A DNA stretch of 64,000 bases from Corydoras sp. C115 (GCA_019802505.1 JAFMOC010000051.1:1072501-1136500); one strand, 5' to 3'; shown: positions 27,173-33,399, counted from the stretch's first letter. Notes: a model not told the origin generated them from the sequence alone. Numbers and translations: made by a program.

Positions 27173-30100
27173 AGGAGAGAGAGTGGGAGAGAGCAGGAGA
27201 GAGAGCGAGAGAGAAAGAGCGAGCGGGAGAGAGAGAGAGCGAGAGAGAGAGCGGGAGAGAGAGAGCGAGCGAGAGAGAGCGAGCGAGAGAGAGGCTTAGT
27301 GGTCAGCACGTTCTCCTCTCAGCGCTAGGGATTCCCGGTTCGAATCCCCATCTCGGTGGAGTTTCCATGTTCTCCCCGTGTCCGCGTGGGTTTCCTCAGG
27401 GTTCTCCGGTTTCCTCCCACAGTCCAAAAACATGGATCAAGTCAATTGAGTTCTCTAAATTGCCCCATATAGAGTGTGTCTGTGTGAGTGAGTGTGTGCC
27501 CAGCGATCTGTCCTGGGTCTATATGCCCAGCGCCCGATACGTTCTTCCCCGGATGGGCATGGGGAACCCCACCGCGACCCTAATAGAGGATAAAGCTGGA
27601 GATAATGAATGAATGAATGAATATATATTTTGGTCGCCTTATAAAAGCATTTCAGCCTTTTGTTATCAAAACTCCTCGAATCTCAACGTCTCTCTGAAGT
27701 CTCGTCTTAAACATCGGCCTTTTGTTTCTTTCAGCCAAGCGATCAAAACAATACGGCTCCTCCACCGTGAACATTCTGCTCCAAAAACTACTCCATCCAC
27801 ACACAGGAGAGCCGAAACGACACCGAGGGCACGTAGGGAAGAGGCTCGAGATTCAAGTGGCATGTGGATAATACGGCAGCTGGCACTTTAATGAGACGGA
27901 GTGTGAGATGAGTCAGTGCTCACCACCAGCTGTTTGTCTGTGATCTGCAGAACATCCACCAGCTCCTCGATCAGCCCGTTGTAGAGTATACTGTTGGCTG
28001 ACTCCTGGAGTGCGTTGGAGTACACTACAAATACACAGACACAAAAAAAACACACACCTAAGAACAGGTTCCTGACACCGAGTGATATACTGAAACACAC
28101 ACGGCTCTTATTTTGGTTGGGGCCTCGGTGGGCGCTCACCTAGTATGGAGATGGCATGCAATCTGGCCTGCACTGCCTGCAGCCTCTTCTTGTGGTTGGA
28201 GAAGCCGTGCGCCAGGCGGATGTGAGTAAACAGCAGGGTTTGCTTGTCTTTTGGAATGTTGTACATGACCGTCAACGACTCCATGATCTCGGATGGACTT
28301 TCCGAAATCTGAGTGAAGAACAAGAGACCCGGGTTTGAATGACGTCACCTCAGGAGTCTGAAAGTTCACAGTTCCACGTCCTGTAACAGTAGCTCACCTT
28401 GTCCAGTTGTTCTATGTGGATGTAGTGTAACGTGTTGCTGCTGGACTGTTGAACAAAAAGCAAAAACAAGCGTTAAAACGGTGAAACCAAGCAGCGGCTG
28501 CAAGAGCGGAGAGAATCTGTTAAATGGAGCAGATCCCAAACCTTCTTCTCCACCTTGACCTCAGAGCTGGGTTCAGCATAGAACTCAAAGTGCAGTGTGG
28601 TGGCACTGGGTGGGTACTTCTGCACAGAGTGTAAAAATTAGGAAATAAATAAAAGGCAACAGAGCATCTGAGAGAAACAGAGAGAATGTGTGGTTACCGT
28701 CATGGGAAGGTCCCTGCAGCACTCTGCCAGACCAAAGCCGTTTTCCTTTCCACCCCAACTCTACAAAAAGATGACACACAGTCATATAAAACTACAAATA
28801 TTAAGGGATCTTTTAGTTCTCATTATGGAAACGCACTTAAACTGCATCAAAGCTGAACATCAGGTCCGCATCATGTTCATTTCTAATGAAGGTTGTACAA
28901 CGTTTAAAGGTTCCTGGGTCTGAACGCTTAACTGGGAAAGCCTCTTCACCCTTACACTCGCAAGAATCTTAGAGGTACAATGCGCTGGGGAGATTCTCAA
29001 AAGCTTAACATTCATGCTGCCATGTCGATGACGCATATAGTCTCTGAAACAGTCATTTAATTTCACTTTTCCACACAACAGGAACTGGTGTGTTTGAATT
29101 CTCATGGTTCCCAAGTACAGAGACCCAGAACCACAACACGTTTTTAAAAGTTTTCCAAAAAAAATATGAATGACACACAACTGCAGTGTGCTATACATTA
29201 CAAGTTCATACTGTATTCTGAAAACACTTGGTTCTAAGAACTATAACAGACACCTTCTACATTTTGAAACATCCATCCATCCATTATCTCACGCTTTATT
29301 CTATATTAGGGTTGCGGGGGGGTTCCTCATGCCCATCCAGGGGGGAACGTCTCGGGGCGCTGGGCAGATACACCCAAGACAGGGCGACAATCCATCGCTG
29401 GGCACACACTCACTCACACAGACACACTCTATATGGAGCAATTTGGAGAACTCAATCGACTTCATCCATGTTTTTGGACTGTGGGAGGAAACCGGAGAAT
29501 CCGGAGGAAACCCACGCGGACACGGGGAGAACATGGAAACTCCACCCAGATGGGGATTCGAACCGGGAATCCCTAGCGCTGAGAGGAGACCGCTCTAACC
29601 ACTAAGCCACCGTGCCGCCCCATTTTGAAATATAATAAAAATAAAAAAAAAACACTTAAGGTCACTTTTTTTAATATAAATATATATATTTTTTTAATTT
29701 AATAAAAAAAAACAAAAGAAGCATGTCTGCCATTAAGCTAAAACCTCTCCAACTCAAGACGCTTTCATCAGGTGAAGAGTGGCGTCTCGACATCCCTTCC
29801 TCGTAGTTCAAGGCTGACAGCATGGTGGAGGAGGAAGCGAGCGCGGGTAATAATAAAGCAGCACAGGCAGTAAAGGATCACTGATTAAAAAGGTCATAAT
29901 GCTTTAGTCATTTTCTGGCTCGTGTACACTCAAGAACGGTTACGTAAAGTAACCAAAAGACTGAGAGACCAGAAAGAAAAACTTCTCTCCTCCCCAAAAA
30001 ACAACACGCCGCCTAAAACTGTGTGCATGTTCACACAGTGTAACCTCCAACACATCAAATTAAAGGTGTTTTACAGCCTTCACATTACATTTTAAGATTT

Positions 30101-31758
30101 CCTATATTAGGTGCACCCCATAATAATCCTTTCCATTACTTTTAGATTCGGCAGATTCAAAGCAAGATACTTTGGTTCCTAGAATTTCATTTACATTTGG
30201 TCATTTATTGGACGCTTTTATCCAAAGCGACTTACAAGGTGAGCACAGGGTTCATCACAACACCCCTGGAGCAATGAGGGTTAAGGGTCTTGCTCAAGGA
30301 CCCACACTGGTAACTTCAGTGGACCTGGGATTTGAACCCCCAACCTTCAGCTTGATAACCCAACACCCTGACCACTGAGCTACCACGCCCATTTCATCTT
30401 AGATCTTTTTATTGCTTTATTTGAAAAATATTCACTAACAATATATTTGTAAGACAAACAGATGAGGGTGGCACGGTGGCTTAGTGGTCAACACTGGGGT
30501 ATGAGTCCCTATCTGGTGGCATTTCCATGTCCGCATGGGTTTCCTCCCACAGGGCAAAAAAAAAAAACATGGTTTTAAAGTAAATTAGCTGCTCTACATT
30601 GCCCCGATATAGTGTTCTCTTTGTTGGGTGTATCTGTCCAACAACCAAAACCTGTCTTCTGAATGGGCATAGGGAACCCCCCCCCCAAGTGGAAGATAAT
30701 AAGAAGAGATAAACAGATCAGTAGGATAAGCGACACAGTTCACAATGATGTGAAGCATCACGCCTATAGAGTTACACTGTAATCCTGCTGTTGTCAGACA
30801 CTGAAATAATATATTCATCCATGTGTCTGTCCCACCAAACCGCAAAATATGAGACTATAGTAATCCAGAGGTCAAAATCTAACTTTTTTTTATTTAAATA
30901 GTCAAATCAAGCTGCCTCTGCAGACGATAAGGTTACGAGGTGAACGCGGGTAGCTGCCGTTACCTCAGCCAGGTGCTGCAGGCGAGCGAGAAGAGGGCTC
31001 CTCTTGTCTGAACCTAGTCTGGTGATGTAGTTCGATCTCTTGCTGAACACATACAGCAGGTTCAGCACAGATAACACTACCTGCATGTCACATGATGCTA
31101 AAAGGGTGGTTAAGTGCTGCGAGGAAACACAGAGACAGGACAGGAGTAAGATTATTTCATCCTCTTATAATCAAACAGCACTTCTACGGTATGACCGAGC
31201 GCAGCCGTACCTCTATAGAGCTGTAGAGATGCCGGGAAAAACTGTACTCTATGAGCAAGGCTGTGAAGTTGAGCACCGCCAGCAACAAGGCTTTGAGCTG
31301 CCCGTTTTCTGGCCTGTCACACACCAGCATCCAGGACATGTTCTCCACCGTCTGGCCGGCGTCGCAGAGGATTCCATCAAAGCGGTCCAGAAGGTCTACC
31401 CAGTGGTACAACTCACACTGCCGGAGGGGGGGGGGAAAAATACTTTGGGAATCCAATAGCTAAACACTGGGAATGGTCCCAAAAATCCGGACGCTGTGTA
31501 ATCACCTTGCCAATGTTCCATGTTTTAATGTGTTGCAGCTCCTGGAGCAGCTGCTCGTCACTGCATCCCTTTAGCTTCTCGATGAGAGCCCTGCAGTCAG
31601 CAGGCTGAGGGGACAGAGGGGGCATTAAGTGCATAGTTATAGTAACAAGATCATAAAGCCTGCATGCAAACATTCCGCACGCAATTACAGAACAAGTCTC
31701 TCAATGTACTTACGGCTTCGGTGGGGGTTTTCTTTAACTTGCTTCTGTCGACCTTCAT
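1..31758 (-). CDS. huwe1: huwe1, 5' half (HECT E3 ubiquitin ligase), 43 coding exons
   Basis: HUWE1 (Mule, ARF-BP1) is a very large cytosolic/nuclear HECT E3 ligase that ubiquitinates MCL1, p53, MYC, histones and other clients. I recognised it from near-identity of the translated exons to vertebrate HUWE1, from the first residues ([15 protein letters not shown]) onward. The 43 exons join with compatible phase at every junction and total 6,645 nt (2,215 codons) without a stop; the vertebrate protein is about 4,370 residues, so about half is here. In order: armadillo-like DUF908/DUF913 region (about residues 90-900), acidic stretch (about 763-773), UBA (1398-1435), UIM-like helix (1443-1460), charged coiled stretch (1471-1500), WWE (about 1682-1750), BH3-like segment (about 2094-2104). 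The HECT domain would lie beyond the left edge. The start has A at -3. Identity is very secure; exact junctions were read by eye from GT-AG sites plus protein similarity. Confidence 0.97.
373..439 (-). CDS. huwe1: huwe1 coding exon c42
   Basis: Residues 2126-2148, [22 protein letters not shown]; 67 nt, acceptor after a T-run, donor GTAAGG. Confidence 0.93.
512..865 (+). mobile_element. V-SINE (HE1/DANA-like), full length reference copy
   Basis: About 350-bp tRNA-derived element: A box TGGCTTAGTGG, B box GGTTCGAATCC, a conserved central domain (CATGTTCTCCCCGTGT ... GGTTTCCTCCCACAGTCC), and a 3' end AGATAATGAATGAATGA. A perfect 11-bp target duplication TAGAACCTCCC flanks it (501-511 and 866-876). 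The central domain resembles that of HE1 and DANA. Family name inferred. Confidence 0.9.
880..1479. other. AT-rich huwe1 intron, nothing recognised
   Basis: AT-rich, no motif repeats or coding potential seen. Confidence 0.6.
1480..1955 (-). pseudogene. decayed hAT (Charlie-like) transposon, BED-finger N-terminus
   Basis: The minus strand begins at 1955 with CAGTGCTTCTCAAATAGTGG, typical of hAT-Charlie 5' ends, followed by GC-rich sequence. An ATG at 1826 opens a short frame whose [12 protein letters not shown] and CVFCVL blocks resemble the BED zinc finger start of hAT transposases. After a frameshift, AVDSMKPNK continues the motif, then it degrades. The other terminus was not found. It sits in a huwe1 intron. 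Confidence 0.5.
1994..2145 (-). CDS. huwe1: huwe1 coding exon c41 (BH3-like segment)
   Basis: Residues 2075-2125. Variable start ([13 protein letters not shown]), then [20 protein letters not shown], matching the HUWE1 BH3-like motif that binds MCL1 (Leu, then Gly-Asp-Asp). Donor GTAAGT. Confidence 0.93.
2243..2410 (-). CDS. huwe1: huwe1 coding exon c40
   Basis: Residues 2019-2075, [20 protein letters not shown] to LAAYHAPEE. The donor GTAAGA runs straight into about 18 adenines on the sense strand. Confidence 0.95.
2513..2822 (+). mobile_element. V-SINE, 3' internal deletion
   Basis: Lacks the CGACCCTAATAGAGG block before the tail. Confidence 0.82.
2967..3162 (-). CDS. huwe1: huwe1 coding exon c39
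   Basis: Residues 1954-2019, [20 protein letters not shown] to LPAPRGAGT; donor GTACCA. Confidence 0.95.
3290..3665. repeat. poly-G minisatellite in huwe1 intron
   Basis: Five G runs of about 14-31 bases separated by TTACTTGAATGTTTATTG-type units. On the huwe1 sense strand these are C runs. Confidence 0.85.
3670..3860 (+). repeat. possible retroelement 3' end
   Basis: Unique within the window; ends GGAACGACAAATAAAAAATA, resembling 3' ends of fish non-LTR elements. Weak. Confidence 0.3.
3988..4334 (+). mobile_element. V-SINE beside huwe1 splice donor
   Basis: Target duplication ATGTATGATTA (3977-3987) and ATGTGTGATTA (4335-4345). Only six intron bases separate it from exon c38. Confidence 0.9.
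4352..4990 (-). CDS. huwe1: huwe1 coding exon c38 (long exon)
   Basis: Residues 1741-1953, 639 nt, the longest exon here. [19 protein letters not shown] ends the WWE region. A variable Glu/Arg- then Pro/Ser-rich linker follows, then [18 protein letters not shown] to TLRHTMEK. Positions 4762-4839 look like an in-frame, stop-free 78-nt optional intron (GTCAGT ... CCGCAG). The donor is GTGCAG, with a SINE target site beginning six bases into the intron. Confidence 0.93.
5025..5165. repeat. degenerate units related to the 7145-8165 minisatellite
   Basis: GGTTGCCATAACTACTACAA and CCCACAACTATTATAATCCA echo the unit. A further piece is at 5556-5632. Confidence 0.6.
5185..5543 (-). mobile_element. 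V-SINE, full length
   Basis: Perfect 12-bp target duplication GCCCAGGATGTT (5173-5184, 5544-5555). Confidence 0.9.
5668..5762 (+). mobile_element. V-SINE fragment
   Basis: Only the B-box and central domain remain; both ends missing. Confidence 0.75.
5783..6120 (+). mobile_element. V-SINE, near full length
   Basis: Tail merges into a TATATA run next to exon c37's donor. Preceded by TTTAATTTTAGAATTAG, also seen before the copy at 12337. Confidence 0.85.
6161..6337 (-). CDS. huwe1: huwe1 coding exon c37 (WWE domain)
   Basis: Residues 1682-1740. [20 protein letters not shown] and RRRYTVQF are the signature blocks of a WWE domain, a fold that in other proteins binds ADP-ribose or mediates protein contacts. 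The domain finishes in c38. Confidence 0.96.
6414..6495 (-). CDS. huwe1: huwe1 coding exon c36
   Basis: Residues 1654-1681, [20 protein letters not shown] to RSQMNK; donor GTTAGT. Confidence 0.95.
6628..6755 (-). CDS. huwe1: huwe1 coding exon c35
   Basis: Residues 1612-1654, [20 protein letters not shown] to EQKDIQTP; donor GTGAGT splits the following Lys codon. Confidence 0.95.
6838..6990 (-). CDS. huwe1: huwe1 coding exon c34
   Basis: Residues 1561-1611, [20 protein letters not shown] to LLLTLLFE; donor GTATTT. Confidence 0.95.
7145..8165. repeat. 36-37 bp minisatellite filling huwe1 intron c33-c34
   Basis: About 29 units around GGGGTTGCCACAAC plus AATAATCCCTCATCTATCA, with length variants of roughly 28-39 bp. 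Confidence 0.93.
8252..8521 (-). CDS. huwe1: huwe1 coding exon c33
   Basis: Residues 1471-1560. Begins with a highly charged Glu/Arg helix (about 1471-1500), then [20 protein letters not shown] to LRQVVNQ. Followed on the sense strand by an intron made almost entirely of minisatellite. Confidence 0.95.
8819..9193. mobile_element. hAT-type MITE, 375 bp
   Basis: Termini TAGGGGTG and CACCCCTA are inverted. The interior is AT-rich with repeated ATAGTCGA-type motifs and no coding potential. Flanking 8-mers GTTAAAAC (8811-8818) and GTTAGAAT (9194-9201) are a decayed target duplication. Same family as 14894-15524. Confidence 0.75.
9420..9768 (-). mobile_element. V-SINE, full length
   Basis: Complete head (GCCACCGTGTCGC) and tail. 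Confidence 0.87.
9903..9998 (-). CDS. huwe1: huwe1 coding exon c32 (UIM-like helix)
   Basis: Residues 1439-1470. [17 protein letters not shown] fits the ubiquitin-interacting motif pattern (acidic start, central Ala, Ser near the end). Weak donor GTCTGC. Confidence 0.94.
10092..10214 (-). CDS. huwe1: huwe1 coding exon c31 (UBA domain)
   Basis: Residues 1398-1438. [20 protein letters not shown] then [14 protein letters not shown] is a canonical ubiquitin-associated domain: the MGF loop and a C-terminal helix, predicted to bind ubiquitin. Phase 0 at both ends; donor GTACGA. Confidence 0.96.
10282..10581 (-). mobile_element. V-SINE, 5' truncated
   Basis: Stops within the B box; A-box head missing. 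Confidence 0.83.
10601..10936 (-). mobile_element. V-SINE, full length
   Basis: Same orientation as the truncated copy 20 bp to its left. Confidence 0.86.
11146..11490 (-). CDS. huwe1: huwe1 coding exon c30 (variable linker before UBA)
   Basis: Residues 1283-1397. [20 protein letters not shown] to RLSKEREG is conserved. The remaining ~65 residues (Ala/Ser/Thr-rich) are much longer than the short charged linker at this place in mammalian HUWE1. GC-rich third positions. Confidence 0.93.
11578..11932 (-). mobile_element. V-SINE, full length
   Basis: Tail is (ATGG)n rather than (ATGA)n; poly-G expansion near 11620. Confidence 0.86.
11942..12306 (-). mobile_element. V-SINE, rearranged
   Basis: About 80 bp deleted after the tail region, and the central domain is duplicated in tandem (12110-12170 and 12176-12240). 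Confidence 0.82.
12337..12656 (+). mobile_element. V-SINE, B box deleted
   Basis: The stretch from the B box through the start of the central domain is missing. Confidence 0.83.
12718..12776 (+). repeat. (GT)n microsatellite and G run
   Basis: About 21 GT units followed by 12 G. Confidence 0.95.
12889..13126 (-). CDS. huwe1: huwe1 coding exon c29
   Basis: Residues 1203-1282, [20 protein letters not shown] to LRFLIVTQK; donor GTGAGG. Confidence 0.95.
13317..13652 (+). mobile_element. V-SINE, 5' end trimmed
   Basis: Begins at GGTGGTTTAGTGG; intact boxes and tail. Confidence 0.84.
13672..14029 (+). mobile_element. V-SINE, full length
   Basis: Same orientation as the previous copy, 20 bp apart. 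Confidence 0.86.
14320..14442 (-). CDS. huwe1: huwe1 coding exon c28
   Basis: Residues 1162-1203, [20 protein letters not shown] to CSGGHDALF; donor GTAAGT. Confidence 0.95.
   Translation of the reverse strand, partial: VDLLHLFGGLHLTHAFRREEVPLPPDAAEILLLWRPRRPV
14604..14820 (-). CDS. huwe1: huwe1 coding exon c27
   Basis: Residues 1090-1162, [20 protein letters not shown] through VRQRRSHH to [10 protein letters not shown]; donor GTATCG. Confidence 0.95.
14894..15524. mobile_element. hAT-type MITE with internal tandem partial copy, 631 bp
   Basis: Same terminal sequences as the 8819 copy, flanked by a perfect 8-bp duplication CACTTAAC (14886-14893 and 15525-15532), the hallmark length for hAT. 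After 252 bp the element restarts at about 15146 with a second, diverged 5' part, then runs to the normal 3' end. Confidence 0.8.
15564..15752 (-). CDS. huwe1: huwe1 coding exon c26
   Basis: Residues 1027-1090. Alanine/valine-rich start, then conserved [20 protein letters not shown] to KQIKPLLS. A hAT-type MITE ends about 40 bp below it (15524). Confidence 0.94.
15955..16058 (-). CDS. huwe1: huwe1 coding exon c25
   Basis: Residues 992-1027. [20 protein letters not shown] is conserved; the following Gly/Ser/Arg-rich linker ([12 protein letters not shown]) is lineage-specific. Confidence 0.93.
16315..16661 (+). mobile_element. V-SINE, left member of doublet A
   Basis: Flanked by the 27-bp direct repeat 16288-16314 / 16662-16688. 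Confidence 0.88.
16687..17012 (+). mobile_element. V-SINE, right member of doublet A
   Basis: Central domain partly deleted; followed by a third partial target copy (17014-17027). Confidence 0.87.
17072..17205 (-). CDS. huwe1: huwe1 coding exon c24
   Basis: Residues 948-992, [20 protein letters not shown] to LSLCTPN. The acceptor at 17206-17207 is preceded on the sense strand by about 275 nt of CT-rich simple repeat. Confidence 0.95.
17207..17484. repeat. GA/GAAA-rich simple repeat before exon c24
   Basis: Pure purine on the plus strand, so a pyrimidine tract on the huwe1 sense strand. Confidence 0.93.
17560..17805 (-). CDS. huwe1: huwe1 coding exon c23
   Basis: Residues 866-947, [20 protein letters not shown] to VHTCRVGQ. 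Unusual donor GTTCGC. Confidence 0.95.
17930..18106 (-). CDS. huwe1: huwe1 coding exon c22
   Basis: Residues 807-865, [20 protein letters not shown] to VCKSIL; phase 0, donor GTATGA. Confidence 0.96.
18234..18563 (+). mobile_element. V-SINE, left member of doublet B
   Basis: Flanked by AACTTTTATGGCA at 18221-18233 and 18564-18576; 5' head slightly truncated. Confidence 0.88.
18577..18929 (+). mobile_element. V-SINE, right member of doublet B
   Basis: Flanked by the same 13-mer at 18564-18576 and 18930-18942. Confidence 0.9.
19215..19272 (-). CDS. huwe1: huwe1 coding exon c21
   Basis: Residues 787-806, [19 protein letters not shown]; 58 nt, donor GTGAGT. Confidence 0.94.
19365..19567 (-). 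CDS. huwe1: huwe1 coding exon c20 (acidic stretch)
   Basis: Residues 720-787, [20 protein letters not shown] through [13 protein letters not shown] to PESNRQ. The frame stays open beyond the donor, but GTTAGT after CA restores the conserved VVGTEER join with c21. Confidence 0.93.
19660..19751 (-). CDS. huwe1: huwe1 coding exon c19
   Basis: Residues 689-719, [20 protein letters not shown] to TTAIIK. Confidence 0.95.
19918..20265 (-). mobile_element. V-SINE, full length
   Basis: Complete head (GCCACCGTGCCGCC) and ATTCATTCATT tail. Confidence 0.87.
20341..20678 (+). mobile_element. V-SINE, full length
   Basis: Perfect 11-bp target duplication ATTTGACCCGA (20330-20340, 20679-20689). Confidence 0.9.
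20831..21008 (-). CDS. huwe1: huwe1 coding exon c18
   Basis: Residues 630-689, [20 protein letters not shown] to [11 protein letters not shown]. Contains the basic MRRRR stretch of the DUF913 region. Confidence 0.95.
21351..21457 (-). CDS. huwe1: huwe1 coding exon c17
   Basis: Residues 594-629, [20 protein letters not shown] to HALLIKD. Confidence 0.95.
21663..21866 (-). mobile_element. tRNA-SINE with L2-type tail (family B)
   Basis: On the minus strand a tRNA-like head (AACTCAGTGG, GGTTTGAATCCC-type box, here slightly decayed as GGGTTCAAATCCCA) is followed by a body ending TTGTAAGTCGCTTTGGATAA and an ATGTAAATGT tail. Confidence 0.75.
21931..22271 (-). mobile_element. V-SINE, full length
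   Basis: Followed by an A/T-rich (AAAT)n stretch to about 22320. Confidence 0.86.
22330..22980. other. huwe1 intron, unique, CpG-rich at right
   Basis: No repeat family recognised. 22730-22960 is CpG-dense (GCGGCCGC at about 22921) without a clear promoter or splice signal. Confidence 0.5.
22987..23067 (-). CDS. huwe1: huwe1 coding exon c16
   Basis: Residues 567-594, [20 protein letters not shown] to PSLFLL; donor GTGAGT. Confidence 0.95.
23107..23134 (+). repeat. (CA)n microsatellite
   Basis: About 14 CA units in the short intron c15-c16. Confidence 0.9.
23167..23268 (-). CDS. huwe1: huwe1 coding exon c15
   Basis: Residues 533-567, [20 protein letters not shown] to FSDGIRH; donor GTACGG. 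Confidence 0.95.
23346..23453 (-). CDS. huwe1: huwe1 coding exon c14 (Ser/Pro-rich linker)
   Basis: Residues 497-533, [18 protein letters not shown] to GAVSAPRA. Low-complexity linker; only the MESSPG core resembles the mammalian protein, the rest has diverged, so this is the least conserved exon of the N-terminal half. Splice sites and phase fit exactly between c13 and c15. Confidence 0.88.
23807..24160 (-). mobile_element. V-SINE, full length
   Basis: Left member of a same-orientation pair with 24168. Confidence 0.86.
24168..24493 (-). mobile_element. V-SINE, head internally deleted
   Basis: The A-box half of the head is lost (jumps to GTGCCGCCC). Confidence 0.84.
24500..25110. other. huwe1 intron, nothing recognised
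   Basis: Unique AT-rich sequence with a short C run near 24625. Confidence 0.6.
25114..25219 (-). CDS. huwe1: huwe1 coding exon c13
   Basis: Residues 462-497, [20 protein letters not shown] followed by an acidic, threonine-rich tail ending DMDTDMD. Donor GTGAGT. Confidence 0.94.
25326..25466 (-). CDS. huwe1: huwe1 coding exon c12
   Basis: Residues 415-461, [20 protein letters not shown] to SIFICRLE; start of the DUF913 region. Confidence 0.95.
25579..25706 (-). CDS. huwe1: huwe1 coding exon c11
   Basis: Residues 372-414, [20 protein letters not shown] to MMEALLK. Weak donor GTTTGT. Confidence 0.95.
25748..26724. repeat. GA-rich minisatellite filling huwe1 intron c10-c11
   Basis: (GA)n grading into GAGATCGAGTGAGAGA-type units with length variants; almost the whole 1,021-nt intron. 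Confidence 0.93.
26728..26878 (-). CDS. huwe1: huwe1 coding exon c10
   Basis: Residues 322-372, [20 protein letters not shown] to RNCIQAMI. The intron that follows it is nearly all CT-rich repeat on the sense strand. Confidence 0.95.
27115..27292. repeat. (TA)n followed by GA-rich repeat
   Basis: Abuts the truncated V-SINE at 27293. Confidence 0.92.
27293..27631 (+). mobile_element. V-SINE, 5' truncated, fused to GA repeat
   Basis: Begins at GGCTTAGTGG directly after a GA-rich repeat. Confidence 0.84.
27924..28024 (-). CDS. huwe1: huwe1 coding exon c9
   Basis: Residues 288-321, [20 protein letters not shown] to TDKQLV; donor GTGAGC. Confidence 0.95.
28140..28308 (-). CDS. huwe1: huwe1 coding exon c8
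   Basis: Residues 232-288, [12 protein letters not shown] to RLHAISIL; ends one base into the next codon. DUF908 region. Confidence 0.95.
28398..28445 (-). CDS. huwe1: huwe1 coding exon c7
   Basis: Residues 216-231, [16 protein letters not shown]; 48 nt, phase 0, donor GTGAGC. Confidence 0.93.
28542..28619 (-). CDS. huwe1: huwe1 coding exon c6
   Basis: Residues 190-215, [20 protein letters not shown] to VKVEKK. The donor is the weak GTTTGG. Confidence 0.93.
28698..28760 (-). CDS. huwe1: huwe1 coding exon c5
   Basis: Residues 169-189, [20 protein letters not shown] plus T. Short exon of 63 nt, phase 0; the preceding intron is 2.2 kb. Confidence 0.93.
28765..29255. other. huwe1 intron, nothing recognised
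   Basis: Unique intronic sequence without evident repeats. Confidence 0.6.
29270..29620 (-). mobile_element. V-SINE, full length
   Basis: Perfect target duplication CATTTTGAAA (29260-29269, 29621-29630). Confidence 0.9.
29640..30180. other. huwe1 intron, nothing recognised
   Basis: A/T homopolymer runs near 29640-29715, then unique sequence. Confidence 0.6.
30186..30390 (-). mobile_element. tRNA-SINE family B
   Basis: Near full length; short flanking repeat ATTTCAT on both sides. Contains TAGCTCAGTGG (A box) and GGTTCAAATCC (B box). Confidence 0.75.
30466..30700 (+). mobile_element. V-SINE, old diverged copy
   Basis: Retains GGCACGGTGGCTTAGTGG and scattered central blocks with many substitutions and deletions. 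Confidence 0.72.
30964..31116 (-). CDS. huwe1: huwe1 coding exon c4
   Basis: Residues 118-168, [15 protein letters not shown] to LARLQHLAE; phase 0. Beginning of the DUF908 armadillo-like fold. Confidence 0.95.
31211..31417 (-). CDS. huwe1: huwe1 coding exon c3
   Basis: Residues 49-117, [15 protein letters not shown] to RHLYSSIE. Its acceptor follows a C-rich tract (the plus strand shows a run of G). The frame reads open past both splice sites, so the exon ends rest on the sites and protein homology. Confidence 0.95.
31506..31604 (-). CDS. huwe1: huwe1 coding exon c2
   Basis: Residues 16-48, [12 protein letters not shown] to TWNIGK; phase 0 at both ends. Donor GTGATT. Confidence 0.95.
31714..31758 (-). 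CDS. huwe1: huwe1 coding exon c1 (start)
   Basis: Residues 1-15. The exon itself extends to 31783, giving 25 nt of 5' UTR after an acceptor (CAG at 31784-31786), so at least one upstream non-coding exon exists. Donor GTAAGT, phase 0. Confidence 0.95.
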
Positions 31759-32088
31759 GGTTACTAGTTTCTACACTCTGCTCCTGCACAGGTCAATACA
31801 AATGTGTTTTTGTTTTTAAAATGCACATCGAGGATCCAATTTAAATCCAAAGAGTTTGTAATAATTGTGAAAGTGTTCAGATCTGGAGATTTACACCTCA
31901 GGGACGAACGTTTTGGGACACGTACATATTTTATTAAATCCTTGAGCATTAAAACGCACTTGATCCTGTTTGCAGCTTTAAGCGCTTCCACGTAGGGCGA
32001 AAGGGACACAGAACACCCCCCCCCCCCAACTTTGCTTTTACAGACACTGCTTTGTGTATTGACTCAATCACTCAATCATGTAGAAACA

Positions 32089-32415
32089 TTCATTCATTCA
32101 TTATCTCCCGCTTTATCCTCTATTAGGGTCGCGGTGGGGTTCCCCATGCCCATCCAGAGAACGTCTCGGGCGCTGGGCAGATACACCCAGGACAGGGCGC
32201 CAATCCATCGCTGGGCACACACTCACTCACACAGACACACTCTATATGGGGCAATTTGGAGAACTCAATTGACTTGATCCATGTTTTTGGACTGTGGGAG
32301 GAAACCGGAGAACCCGGAGGAAACCCACGCAGACACGGGGAGAACATGGAAACTCCACCCAGATGGGGATTCGAACCGGGAATCCCTAGCGCTGAGAGGC
32401 GAATGTGCTAACGCC
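32089..32415 (-). mobile_element. V-SINE, full length minus part of head
   Basis: Perfect 12-bp target duplication CATGTAGAAACA (32077-32088, 32416-32427). Confidence 0.88.
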
Positions 32416-32429
32416 CATGTAGAAACAGA

Positions 32430-32870
32430 GAAAGAAAAAGAAAAATGGCCCTTTCCCCAAAAGAGCACAGACACCTGTCCCGAATGCACAGCTGCTTTGG
32501 CTTCACACCCGCAACAATAAATTAGAAGGGGGTCCCAATACTTTCGTCCACTTGGTGCAACATAAGAAATCAACTCTGTATAATGAAGCTTGATCTGTTA
32601 AAAGTCAGGTTGCACTTCACAGAGAGCAAACTTTCTTTCCTCATGTTTTTGTAACTTCATCAACAAACCTGTCGAGATTCATGCAAAGAGCAACTTACGA
32701 TAATAGATTTGGCGGTTCCAACTTAACAGCATCTTTCAGACGTAATATCTACAAAAACAAAAGAAAGAAAAAAGAAAAATGGTTTAAGGATAAATAGAGT
32801 AAAAGGTTTAATACTGTAACCAAGTCTTGACTTAATAACCACCACACACAATACTGCAAGTTCAACGATT
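32430..32870. other. huwe1 5' intron, nothing recognised
   Basis: Unique AT-rich sequence upstream of the start codon exon. Confidence 0.6.
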
Positions 32871-32872
32871 AA

Positions 32873-33070
32873 TGAGTTCTCCAAATTGCCCCATATAGAG
32901 AGTGTGTACGCGTACGTGTCTGTGTGAGTGAGTGTGTGCCCAGCGATAGATTGGCGCCCTGTCCTGGCTGTATCTGCCCAGCGCCCGAAACCTTCTCCCC
33001 TGGATGGGCATGGGGAACCCCACCGCGACCCTAATAGAGGATAAAGTGGTAGATAATGAATGAATGAATA
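32873..33070 (+). mobile_element. V-SINE, 3' half only
   Basis: Starts at GAGTTCTCCAAATTGCC; part of a larger duplication with 34683-35135. Confidence 0.82.
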
Positions 33071-33195
33071 TATATATAATCTAAAGCTACATTATGGCAG
33101 ATATGGGTTGTTGTTTTTTTTTTTAGGTAATTATTTTTTAGTAATTAGTACTATATGTGTTTTAGGTTTTGTCGTCTCCACTCAAACCTTTTGTG
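33071..33195 (+). repeat. duplicated intron block, copy 1
   Basis: Homologous to 35027-35135 (ACTATATGTGTTTTAGGTTT in both); both follow a V-SINE 3' end. Confidence 0.8.
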
Positions 33196-33399
33196 ATTAT
33201 TAATCGCTTATTTCTTGAATTAATAGTTTAGCTGTTTGATCGATACATTATGAGATTTTTTTTTTCTACACAGTCATGGGGCACTTCAGCATCCTTCAGC
33301 CACCTACCGGCGTGTCAGTGAAATGTGTGAGGCAACCGGCGTTTCTGTAAACCTACATATATACAGTGAGGACATACAGATACAATACTAAAAATAACC

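Noticed and set aside
1..31783. let-7/miR-98 hairpins, present in a HUWE1 intron in mammals
   Set aside because: I did not see the let-7 seed block (TGAGGTAGTA) on either strand; the host intron may lie beyond the window.
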